Of a stretch of DNA of 7,809 nucleotides, positions 1-6,051 are shown one piece after another. Below the pieces are notes generated by a model. That model was not told the DNA's origin and did no database searches. It worked only from the letters and a program-made list of their open reading frames with translations. The DNA is taken from positions 1 through 7,809 of the forward strand of contig JAJRVG010000057.1 in NCBI GenBank assembly GCA_021545595.1, in the 5' to 3' direction. The stretch is from Zetaproteobacteria bacterium (GTDB taxonomy: Bacteria > Pseudomonadota > Zetaproteobacteria > Mariprofundales > Mariprofundaceae). Each line of letters opens with the position of its first letter. The stretch's first letter is position 1. The position numbers and the translations under genes are program-made.

Positions 1-440
1 AGGGTGCAGACCCTGCCGCCGTAGCCTTTGACACAGTGCAGAGTGGCCTCTCCCGTGGTTCTGATGTCATCATTATAGCTACGGCCGGAAGGGTTCAGAC
101 CGATAGAGGATTGATGGATGAACTGGCCAAGGTTCGCCGCGTTATCACCAAGGCCTATCCGCATGCACCCCATGAAGTGTGGCAGGTGGTTGATGGCGGA
201 ACCGGACAGAATGCTGTTGTTCAGGTAGAAAAGTTCCGTGAAAGTGCTGGAACCACCGGACTGATTGTGACCAAACTCGATGGCTCGGCCAAAGGCGGCA
301 TTGTGTTGCAGTTGGCAGACAAGTTCGGCCTGCCCATCCGTTATATCGGCGTCGGTGAAAAACTGGAAGACCTGATGCGATTCGATGCCGAGGCATTTGT
401 ATCAAGCCTCCTGCCGGAACAGGACACATTAGCAGGATAG
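1..440 (+). CDS. ftsY: Signal recognition particle receptor FtsY, C-terminal part (5' end outside window)
   Basis: FtsY is the SRP-receptor GTPase that docks ribosome-SRP complexes at the inner membrane for co-translational insertion. The frame is open from base 3 and gives 145 visible residues of the NG domain. Recognisable blocks are GADPAAVAFD at the left edge, the G3-like ATAGR at residues 26-30, DGGTGQNAV, the G4 motif TKLDG at residues 90-94 and the closing block IRYIGVGE. The end fits the usual FtsY C-terminus. Two residues are odd. The first residue of the almost invariant DTAGR motif is Ala (codon gct at 78-80). In the tail, the usual Pro of the EDLRPF-like block is Arg (cga at 378-380). 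The downstream partial copy at 2601-2750 keeps that Pro. The gene may therefore be a diverged or decaying paralogue, or an incoming allele. The identification as FtsY is secure; whether it functions is uncertain. Confidence 0.93.
   Translation, partial: GADPAAVAFDTVQSGLSRGSDVIIIATAGRVQTDRGLMDELAKVRRVITKAYPHAPHEVWQVVDGGTGQNAVVQVEKFRESAGTTGLIVTKLDGSAKGGIVLQLADKFGLPIRYIGVGEKLEDLMRFDAEAFVSSLLPEQDTLAG
285..422 (+). repeat. Direct repeat copy A: 3' end of ftsY
   Basis: This stretch is homologous to 2601-2738. Hand alignment of 291-422 against 2607-2738 is gapless over 44 codons, with about 22 differences, about 17 of them at third codon positions. Homology stops just before each gene's own last few codons. 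It marks the left side of the methyltransferase-cyclase block. Confidence 0.88.
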
Positions 441-501
441 CCAATTTGGACGCCCTCGGTGTGCCTTCGGGTGAGGAACAGGAATGTCCGAATCACCTCT
501 A

Positions 502-512
502 ATCCGCCGGAT
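502..512. repeat. Short perfect inverted repeat in the ftsY-methyltransferase spacer
   Basis: The arms ATCCG and CGGAT flank a single C. The spacer 441-654 holds no gene. Two other possible stems lie nearby: CCCTTC (534-539) with GAAGGG (559-564), and GGTGGG (563-568) with CCCACC (588-593). The last two overlap and could be alternative pairings. No stem is followed by a T run, so I see no standard terminator after ftsY. Confidence 0.35.
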
Positions 513-556
513 CTCCAATTAGGCTAATCTAAGCCCTTCTGCTATCCTGATAACTG

Positions 557-583
557 TTGAAGGGTGGGAGATGACTCTAATAT
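557..583 (+). promoter_or_regulatory. Possible sigma70-type promoter for the methyltransferase-cyclase pair
   Basis: TTGAAG at 557-562 and TAATAT at 578-583 resemble -35 and -10 boxes. They are separated by 15 bases, which is shorter than the preferred 16-18. They lie about 70 bases before the methyltransferase start and overlap the possible stems in this spacer. This is a weak inference from motif matching alone. Confidence 0.25.
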
Positions 584-654
584 TCACCCCACCACCTTTA
601 CCGATCTACTTGCCTTTTAACTACTACACTTAAGCCAGGCAGAAGGAGAGTCGA

Positions 655-1323
655 ATGAAAGAGGGACTGGAAACTCACTATCTCGAATCAATCTATAACC
701 ATGTTGCCCACCGTTATGATCTACAACACGCATGGCTGACAGCGGGCTCTGATGAACGAGGCCGCCATATGGTGGTCAATCACTCCGTTCGCCCTGGCGA
801 TCATGTGCTTGATTGCGGATCCGGGACAGGAAGCACGGCCTTTCTGGCCTCCAATATTATTGGCCCGGAGGGAAAGCTTACCCTCTTTGACCTGAGCGAC
901 GGCATGTTGAATGTCGCCAGAGAAAAGGCAAAATCTATGGGTGTTGACAAACGCATAATATTTCAAACGGGAGACATGATAAATCTACCGTTCGCTGACA
1001 ATACATTCGATACAGTTCTCTCAACTTACAGCCTCTGCCCGCTATTCGATCCGGCCAGGGGAGCTCTTGAGCTTTACCGTGTACTTAAACCGGGTGGCCA
1101 GGCCGGTATCGCCCACTCTGCGGCTCCATCTAATCCAATACTGAACTGGTTGGCAGACCGGGTTGAAGATCTGGTCTGGCTGTTTCCGAACATCTCGATT
1201 GGATGCCGGGCTGTCTCTGTATTGCCAAATCTGCAACAGGCTGGAGCCAAATTGAAATACCATCGTAAGATCGGGGTGCCTTTATGGCCTTTTGAAGTGT
1301 TTGTAGTGGAAAAACCAGAGTAA
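655..1323 (+). CDS. Class I SAM-dependent methyltransferase, UbiE-like
   Basis: The 222-residue protein is predicted to transfer a methyl group from S-adenosylmethionine; the substrate cannot be read from sequence. The order of motifs is that of the UbiE/Methyltransf_11 type: YNHVAHRYD near residues 14-22, motif I VLDCGSGTG at 51-59, the acidic end of strand 2 in LTLFDLS (Asp79), GDMINLPFADNTFD at 106-119, and RVLKPGG at 142-148. There is no signal peptide or membrane segment, so it should be cytosolic. The start is supported by AGGAG placed shortly before ATG. It is followed after 28 bases by the cyclase gene and is probably co-transcribed with it. The pair lies between two copies of the ftsY 3' end, which suggests accessory DNA. 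It is not typical ubiE, because the sequence departs from UbiE beyond the core motifs, so I give no gene symbol. Confidence 0.85.
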   Translation: MKEGLETHYLESIYNHVAHRYDLQHAWLTAGSDERGRHMVVNHSVRPGDHVLDCGSGTGSTAFLASNIIGPEGKLTLFDLSDGMLNVAREKAKSMGVDKRIIFQTGDMINLPFADNTFDTVLSTYSLCPLFDPARGALELYRVLKPGGQAGIAHSAAPSNPILNWLADRVEDLVWLFPNISIGCRAVSVLPNLQQAGAKLKYHRKIGVPLWPFEVFVVEKPE

Positions 1324-1351
1324 ATGATGAAATTTTCTTATGGAGAGCATA

Positions 1352-2590
1352 ATGACAGGAAATGATCAAATTCAGACAGCGCCTGTCTGGACAGAAGATT
1401 TTAAGCACCACTTGAAGAACCTGACCCTGGAGCGTATGCGGGTGGCGCTTCTTTTAGTTGTTTTTGCTGTCGCTCTGGATGGAGCCGTTCAATCTATTCT
1501 TAAACCAGAGCTCTTTTATGATCTTATCTGGTCACGGGTAACTGCACTTGTTTCCAGCCTGGCACTCATTGGCTTGAGTTATCGAACTGTCAGCAACCGG
1601 ATGGCCTTTGTATTATCATTGATTAGCATACTGATTATTGCCTCGGACATTGAATCAGCAGTTGTCGCTTCTGGAGGTTATCACTCTCCTTTTCAAACCG
1701 GATTTACCATTCTTTTAATATCCGTAGGCCTGCTATTTCCATTTACCTTGAGGCAGATGGGAATTGCGTGCGTGCTGATCTGGAGTGTCTTTTTGGCACC
1801 GCTACTCACCAATGATCAAATTATAATTTCTGACAGTTCCTCATTTTATCTGAATCTGTTTTTTCTGATTTGCGCCTCAGCCATTGCATTGACTGCCAGT
1901 TACCTCACCCATTCCCTGCGCCAAAAGGAATATTACAGCCGATACGCATTGCAGGAAGAGCAGGCAAAATCCGAAAGGTTACTTCTAAACACGCTGCCGG
2001 AACCTATAGCCAATCGCCTCAAAGCTGGTGAGGAGACTATTTCCGACAGCTTCGATGAAGTGACAGTACTATTTGCCGACATAGTTGGCTTTACTCCATT
2101 CTCAGAAAATCTGCCTCCTGAAAAACTTCTGGATTTGCTCAATGGCCTTTTTTCAGGCTTTGATAAACTTTTGGAGAAATACGATGTTGAAAAGATTAAA
2201 ACCATTGGGGATGCCTACATGGTTGTAGGCGGCGTACCACTGAAGAAGGAGAATCACGCCGAAGCAATCGCCGAAATGGCCCTTGATATGGTGGAAGTTG
2301 TCACCCATTTCAGCAAAGACTCCGGGAAATCTCTGGATATCCGTATTGGTATCAATTCTGGTCCAGCTGTTGCCGGTGTAATTGGTAAGAAGAAGTTCAC
2401 CTACGATCTTTGGGGTGATACAGTGAATACGGCCAGCCGCATGGAATCCCATGGTGAAAAAGGAAAGATTCAGGTTACAGAGTTCACCTACAACAAACTA
2501 CAACATGACTTCGAACTGGCAGAACGTGGTGTGATCAACATTAAAGGGAAAGCAAATATGCGGACTTATTATCTGGAAGGCCGAAAATAA
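1352..2590 (+). CDS. Membrane-anchored class III adenylate cyclase
   Basis: The protein should make cAMP from ATP at the inner membrane. Counting from the ATG at 1352 (412 residues), about six hydrophobic segments lie at roughly 29-46, 63-76, 84-97, 117-132, 137-152 and 165-184. A short linker with the LLLNTLPEPIANRL block typical of cyclases follows, then a complete catalytic domain from about 235. Visible active-site residues are metal-binding Asp243 in FADIVGFT and Asp287 in GDAYM, adenine-selecting Lys283 in EKIKTIGD and Asp352 in DLWGD, and Asn359 and Arg363 in NTASRM. The Lys/Asp pair indicates ATP rather than GTP as substrate. An ATG at 1340 is also in frame, but GGAG at 1342-1345 sits six bases before 1352 and favours the later start. 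The N-terminal region is probably a membrane-embedded sensor domain; its ligand is unknown. The stop lies only 10 bases before the leftover ftsY end. Confidence 0.93.
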   Translation: MTGNDQIQTAPVWTEDFKHHLKNLTLERMRVALLLVVFAVALDGAVQSILKPELFYDLIWSRVTALVSSLALIGLSYRTVSNRMAFVLSLISILIIASDIESAVVASGGYHSPFQTGFTILLISVGLLFPFTLRQMGIACVLIWSVFLAPLLTNDQIIISDSSSFYLNLFFLICASAIALTASYLTHSLRQKEYYSRYALQEEQAKSERLLLNTLPEPIANRLKAGEETISDSFDEVTVLFADIVGFTPFSENLPPEKLLDLLNGLFSGFDKLLEKYDVEKIKTIGDAYMVVGGVPLKKENHAEAIAEMALDMVEVVTHFSKDSGKSLDIRIGINSGPAVAGVIGKKKFTYDLWGDTVNTASRMESHGEKGKIQVTEFTYNKLQHDFELAERGVINIKGKANMRTYYLEGRK

Positions 2591-2600
2591 GATATGCGTT

Positions 2601-2738
2601 TCGGTCAAAGACGGTATTGTGTTGCAGTTGGCAGACAAGTTTGGCCTGCCCATTCGTTATATCGGTGTTGGCGAAACGCTGGAAGATCTGATGCCATTTG
2701 ATGCAGAAGCCTTCATCTCCGGCCTGCTACCGGAACAG
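2601..2738 (+). repeat. Direct repeat copy B: 3' end of ftsY
   Basis: This is the partner of the repeat at 285-422. Homology begins at about 2601, 10 bases after the cyclase stop, and no ftsY-like sequence is visible before it. The junction 2591-2600 is therefore the likely right edge of the inserted methyltransferase-cyclase block. Confidence 0.88.
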
Positions 2739-2750
2739 ATTAGAAATTAG
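2601..2750 (+). pseudogene. Truncated FtsY C-terminal remnant
   Basis: The frame from 2601 reads about 49 codons of the FtsY C-terminus, including GIVLQLADKFGLPIRYIGVG and EDLMPFDAEAF, and ends at TAG 2748-2750. There is no start codon or ribosome binding site, and the rest of the NG domain is missing, so it cannot make FtsY. It is in a different frame from the cyclase, so it is not a fusion. It keeps the consensus Pro (cca at 2694-2696) that the upstream copy has replaced by Arg. This suggests that it is the tail of the original or a better conserved ftsY allele, left behind by integration or recombination. Confidence 0.85.
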
Positions 2751-2795
2751 CTACTCAGGGTAAATAAGGAAAAAGTGTAACCTTAGCTTCTCTCA

Positions 2796-3251
2796 TTAAA
2801 TGTCTTTGACTTGCACACGCTCGACAAACACATCCGTTGCTAATGATTCCAAAATTGTCTTATCGTCATTTGGCATATTGACAATCGAAGAATGGGCTGG
2901 GTTGTTCGTAGAAGGAGCATAAACAATTCTAAGAGGGGGCTTTGCTTTTGGCGCAACTGTCTTGATTTCGGCGACATTTCCAGTCCCTAAAGCACCTTTT
3001 GAGGGCAACTTTCCATGCCTCCATCCTTTTGCCAAGGCATTTTTAATTGCACTCAACTTAGAACTTTGATCGCCATCAAAATATTCGAGCCAGCTTACAG
3101 ATAGGCGGCCTTTATCTTTTTCTCGCAAAATAAAAGCTTGAGGCAAAATCTCAATTTTTCCATGTTCATTTTTTATTAACCTATTAGGAGAAATAAATCG
3201 AACAACATGATCTTCATCTGGAAGGAGGGCTCCTTTTTTAAGGAGCATCAT
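2796..3251 (-). CDS. Unrecognised protein, third gene of the TIGR04255-associated operon
   Basis: I do not recognise a named family. The 151-residue product reads as two parts. Residues 10-60 form a dense block (LPDEDHVVRFISPNRL, ILPQAFILRE, LSVSWLEYF) with the look of a conserved small domain. Residues 75-151 contain a basic, Gly/Pro/Ala-rich linker and a strand-like end (PPLRIVYAPS, ATDVFVERVQV). No signal peptide, membrane segment or catalytic motif is obvious. The ATG at 3251 overlaps the TGA of the preceding gene (ATGA), the same junction as between the first two genes, so I prefer it to the TTG at 3260. A second ATG follows at 3248. No good ribosome binding site is seen, so translation is probably coupled to the upstream gene. 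Base composition is AT-richer than the housekeeping genes on the right. Confidence 0.72.
   Translation of the reverse strand: MMLLKKGALLPDEDHVVRFISPNRLIKNEHGKIEILPQAFILREKDKGRLSVSWLEYFDGDQSSKLSAIKNALAKGWRHGKLPSKGALGTGNVAEIKTVAPKAKPPLRIVYAPSTNNPAHSSIVNMPNDDKTILESLATDVFVERVQVKDI
3229..3246 (-). promoter_or_regulatory. Hairpin just inside the third operon gene
   Basis: The arms GCTCCTT (3229-3235) and AAGGAGC (3240-3246) are perfect complements around a TTTT loop. On the minus-strand transcript the hairpin starts right at the tandem ATG codons, and one arm is a CTCCTT anti-Shine-Dalgarno-like sequence. It could damp free initiation and make translation depend on ribosomes arriving from the gene before. 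This is inferred from sequence only. Confidence 0.35.
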
Positions 3252-3904
3252 TGAAACCAAATTTCCGGATCATAAGGAGCCAAACAATCAAGCAATCGCA
3301 AAACAGGTGTTTTTCCCGTAGCTCGATCTAATTCCTCATCAAAGTATCTTGATACAACCCATTCTACACGGTTGTTATCTGGAAGAAACTCCAGAATAAG
3401 ACGATTTTTACCTTGAATCCATGCTGCAATAAGGTTGCCATCATGAGAAAGGCCTAAACCAGGCAATTTGCTGGGATTAATATTAAGAATCCCTTTGATA
3501 AAGGTAAGAAATGAATCCTTGTTGATAGGATTGTCATCCTCATCCCATTCATCTAAATCATGTAATGTATCAATTTGAGAAAACAACTTATTTCGAAACT
3601 GCCTATCAACATGCATAGCTACTTGTGACATAGCGATTTTTACAGATGAAGTAGCATCGAAAAGAACTTCTTCTAATTGTCTGCTTGCTGATGGCTCAAC
3701 GTTATCAAACGAAAATGAGTTCGTTTGATAACGTTTAAAATATTCCTTGATGATATTAGAATCATTGGATTCCGTTCTTTCGGGAAGGCTCACATCAGCC
3801 AACAAGTTTTTCAAATGGCGATGAGTGGTTAAAGTTGTACCAGCACTCAATGAATGAGAGTAATCTAGCGAATTATTCATAGTCATGATTGTAGTGTCGT
3901 TCAT
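3248..3904 (-). CDS. Unrecognised protein, middle gene of the TIGR04255-associated operon
   Basis: The 218-residue product is of unknown function. Residues 1-45 are polar and Ser/Thr-rich. Residues 70-112 look helical (SASRQLEEVLFDATSSV, AMSQVAMHVDRQF). An acidic patch DLDEWDEDD lies near 116-124. The C-terminal third looks like beta strands with conserved-looking turns (LPGLGLSHDGNLIAAW at 147-162, LILEFLPDNNRVEWVVSRY, TPVLRLLDCLAPYDPEIWF). There is no signal peptide or membrane segment. The ATG at 3904 overlaps the stop of the first gene (ATGA). GGGAG about 11 bases upstream may help initiation, and ATG codons at residues 7 and 9 are alternatives. Its stop overlaps the start of the third gene in the same way, so the three products are probably made in fixed proportion and may form a complex. 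The coding region holds a perfect 16-bp inverted repeat at 3698-3735. Confidence 0.75.
   Translation of the reverse strand: MNDTTIMTMNNSLDYSHSLSAGTTLTTHRHLKNLLADVSLPERTESNDSNIIKEYFKRYQTNSFSFDNVEPSASRQLEEVLFDATSSVKIAMSQVAMHVDRQFRNKLFSQIDTLHDLDEWDEDDNPINKDSFLTFIKGILNINPSKLPGLGLSHDGNLIAAWIQGKNRLILEFLPDNNRVEWVVSRYFDEELDRATGKTPVLRLLDCLAPYDPEIWFQ
3698..3735. repeat. Perfect 16-bp inverted repeat inside the middle operon gene
   Basis: The arm AACGTTATCAAACGAA (3698-3713) and its exact reverse complement (3720-3735) are separated by AATGAG. Pairing stops at both outer flanks (C at 3697, T at 3736). It encodes residues 58-69 of the middle gene. Such a long perfect stem with a six-base loop is not needed by the protein sequence. 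It could be a protein-binding site, an RNA hairpin in the operon mRNA, or a scar of DNA rearrangement. Confidence 0.85.
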
Positions 3905-4662
3905 TTCTGAAAGAGCTCCCTTGCCTTGTCACTTATACATGACTCAAAAACTTTATTTTTTTCTATTCTGATCAAATTTAGTAAAGCATAAATATCATCA
4001 TCTTTTTGAGGAAGAGATGATGAAATATGGATATCCTGATCAATTAAAAATGAAGTGTGATTGAGAAGTGGAGGAGGTACAACTGATGAGTTGATTTTTA
4101 GATTACAACCGATATGGCTCAATTTGGCTACAATATTAATCGAATAGGCATCCAGCGTTGGAATGATACCTGGAACCTTCGGGTAAATATTCAAAAACTC
4201 CTCATGCTTAATTTCTGAGTCAGAAAAAGGGATGTCGATTCTATTAATGTAACGCACCCCAATTCTGCTAATTTTTCTATACTTGTTCGCCCTTTTCCAA
4301 ATTTTCCAGTCACGAACAAATCTGCCAAAGAAATCATCCCATCCTGAATATGGAGCTAGTTGAGAGAAAGTGAATGTAGAGGGCCAAATAACCAAAAGTT
4401 CCGTCATATCATTATAAGATAGCTTTCGGCCTAATGTTTCTGTGTAAGTCGTGTTTGGAGTTTTGCTAGATTTCTTAGCCTGATCAATTTCCAAATTAAC
4501 AGCCACGTTTTTTATTGACTGGTTGCTTGAATAATAACTGGCAAATTTCTTTGAAATTGAGGTGACTTCTTTGTCTTTTAATTCGTTCTCAAAGTTAATG
4601 CCAATCACCGCCTCAACAATTGGCGGACTATTGTATGGGGCTACAATGCCTGAGCTTTCCAT
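3901..4662 (-). CDS. TIGR04255 family protein, first gene of a three-gene operon
   Basis: The 253-residue protein has the layout I know for the sporadically distributed TIGR04255 family, whose function is unknown. An N-terminal PPIVEAVIGINF lies at 13-24, LAPYSGWDDFFGRF at 102-115, RIGVRYINRIDIP at 133-145, and a C-terminal helix DDDIYALLNLIRIEKNKVFE at 221-240 is followed by ISDKARELF. The length fits the family. No signal peptide, membrane span or catalytic signature is visible, so it is probably cytosolic. The ATG at 4662 is the first possible start, because an in-frame TGA lies 18 bases upstream; the ribosome binding site is weak. It lies 91 bases downstream of hemW on the same strand, with no clear terminator or promoter between, so read-through from hemW is possible. 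Its stop overlaps the next start. The assignment rests on remembered family motifs, not on a search. Confidence 0.78.
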   Translation of the reverse strand: MESSGIVAPYNSPPIVEAVIGINFENELKDKEVTSISKKFASYYSSNQSIKNVAVNLEIDQAKKSSKTPNTTYTETLGRKLSYNDMTELLVIWPSTFTFSQLAPYSGWDDFFGRFVRDWKIWKRANKYRKISRIGVRYINRIDIPFSDSEIKHEEFLNIYPKVPGIIPTLDAYSINIVAKLSHIGCNLKINSSVVPPPLLNHTSFLIDQDIHISSSLPQKDDDIYALLNLIRIEKNKVFESCISDKARELFQK

Positions 4663-4753
4663 ATGGACGTAAAAGCTTCATCATTAAAGTGAACTTTGCA
4701 ACAGAAAATCATTCTCTTAATTCTGTAATCAATGAGATCAGCGCCTCTTTAGG

Positions 4754-5941
4754 TTAAAATAGCTCTGCGGCAATGGAATCAGCAAAGGGAAGTCCTTTGT
4801 CGGTCAGGTGCAAGTTGTCACCTTCCCAAACCAACTGATCCCTCTCCAGCCATGGTACTAGCTCGCTGGCAAAACGGGATTGAATATCGGCACCAAAGCG
4901 TTCGGTGAACCATTTATTACTGATGCCGCCCGTGCGGCGAAGTCCCTGCCAGAGTGCTTCTGCAGCAGCGGTATCCTTCGTTAATTTTTCATCACTATTG
5001 ATTGCACTTCCGGCTGATTCAACAGCTTCCATATATTTTTCAGGATTACGGATATTGCTGTAGCGGGTGACGCCACTATCCCCCTCTCCTCCAACAACAT
5101 CCCATTTCCCTGATGCTCCCGCACCGATGCCGATATAGTCACGGTAGAGCCAGTAGCCATCGTTGTGACGGCATCTGTTTCCTTTAGTGGCGAAGTTGGA
5201 AACTTCATAGGCTTTATAACCTGCTTCAGCCAGCCGCTCCCTTGTCCTGTATAGAAACTCCAGCGCCAGCTCATCGTCAGGCAATTGGTCAACCACCCTG
5301 TCGATCTCGGCAGCCAGTTTTGTATGCGGCTCCACCGTCAACTGATAGCAGGAGAGGTGCTCCGGCCCAAGCGCGATGGCCCGGTTCAATTACGCCATCC
5401 ACCCCTCCAGTGTCTGATCCGGCAGGCCGTAGATCAGGTCGAGGTTGATGTTATCAAATCCTGCTTCACGGGCGGCGTTAAAAGCATTGATCGCCTGCTC
5501 ACCACTATGAATACGTTCCAGCCATTTAAGCTCGCCATCGTTCAGGCTCTGCACACCGATGGAGAGGCGGTTGACCCCCGCCTCCCTGAACCCGGCAAAG
5601 TGAGACTGATCGACCGTACCGGGATTGGCCTCAAGCGTGATTTCAATGTCTTCTTCATCACATGCATCGAACCGGAACAGGGATTTGGCCTCCTCAATCA
5701 CCGAACCGATCAGTTCCCCAGGAGACAGCGATGGCGTGCCGCCACCAAAGAAGATGGATTGAAGCTGTCGACCGGAAAACTGTGGCTGTGTCGCCCAATG
5801 ACTTAATTCAGTCAGCAGTGCCCGTTCATACTGCTGCCAATCATGTTGGCCACGCACATGCGAATTAAAATCGCAGTAGTGGCACTTATGGATGCAGTAT
5901 GGGATGTGAACGTATAAAAGAATTGGGCTTAATGATGGCAT
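4754..5941 (-). pseudogene. hemW: Radical SAM heme chaperone HemW, interrupted by an in-frame TAA
   Basis: HemW is a radical-SAM-family protein that carries heme; it is often annotated as oxygen-independent coproporphyrinogen III oxidase. The cluster motif CIHKCHYC (Cys16, 20, 23) is followed by DFNSH, then GGGTPS at 66-71, LEANPGT, NRLSIGVQSL and NLDLIYGLPDQT. After codon 183 comes TAA at 5392-5390. Reading then continues in the same frame (LNRAIALGPEHLSCYQLTVEP, HNDGYW, DYIGIGAGASG) through the HemW C-terminal domain to the stop at 4756-4754. The total of 395 codons fits full-length HemW, so this is one gene with a nonsense codon, not a frameshift. The ATG at 5941 is fixed by an in-frame stop upstream. 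A TTG directly after the TAA, with GGAGG about 14 bases before it, could allow restart of the C-terminal part. A sequencing error is also possible. Confidence 0.9.
5390..5392 (-). other. In-frame TAA stop within hemW
   Basis: The minus strand reads GGATGGATGGCGTAATTG here, and flanking residues on both sides match HemW in one frame. In relatives as I recall them, an acidic or polar residue stands at this point in the sequence between the GLPDQT block and the RAIALGPEHL block. A single first-base change of GAA, CAA or AAA would give TAA. Confidence 0.85.
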
Positions 5942-5968
5942 GAATGGGAATCGATGTTGCTGTCGGGG

Positions 5969-6049
5969 CTTTTGATTTCAGTCAAGACGAAAGGAGCGAA
6001 GTTTGCTATGAGCAAATGAGCGCCGAACAACGCTGAATGAGATCAAAAG
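5969..6049. repeat. 81-base imperfect palindrome between rng and hemW
   Basis: Two 39-base arms (5969-6007 and 6011-6049) surround a three-base loop, ATG. The outer 16 positions pair except for two mismatches, starting with CTTTTGAT against ATCAAAAG. The inner six pair perfectly, TTTGCT against AGCAAA. The middle of the arms is mostly unpaired but equal in length on both sides. It fills most of the 110-base gap between two minus-strand genes and has no T run typical of a terminator. The symmetrical build resembles REP- or MITE-like dispersed palindromes, but it could also be an mRNA processing site between rng and hemW. Confidence 0.6.
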
Positions 6050-6051
6050 AA

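Noticed and set aside
145..444. Minus-strand open frame opposite ftsY
   Set aside because: It is antisense to a clear FtsY coding region and shows no protein-like motifs.
448..488. Possible terminator hairpin after ftsY (GGAC with GTCC, CCTC with GAGG)
   Set aside because: The stems are short and interrupted, and no T run follows.
1340..1351. ATG at 1340 as the cyclase start
   Set aside because: It has a poor ribosome binding site, whereas GGAG stands at good distance before the ATG at 1352.
1352..2590. Reading the cyclase as a diguanylate cyclase or guanylate cyclase
   Set aside because: There is no GGDEF motif, and the Lys and Asp at the base-selecting positions indicate an adenylate cyclase.
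3234..3245. Run of six A on the minus strand as a -1 frameshift site
   Set aside because: The run AAAAAAG is not in the register needed for slippage in the gene frame, and no fused downstream frame is expected.
3252..3260. TTG at 3260 as start of the third operon gene
   Set aside because: The ATG at 3251 makes the same ATGA overlap seen at the preceding junction and is a stronger start codon.
5242..5868. Plus-strand open frames across hemW
   Set aside because: They are shadows of the hemW coding strand; the translations are Pro/Arg-rich with no recognisable domain.
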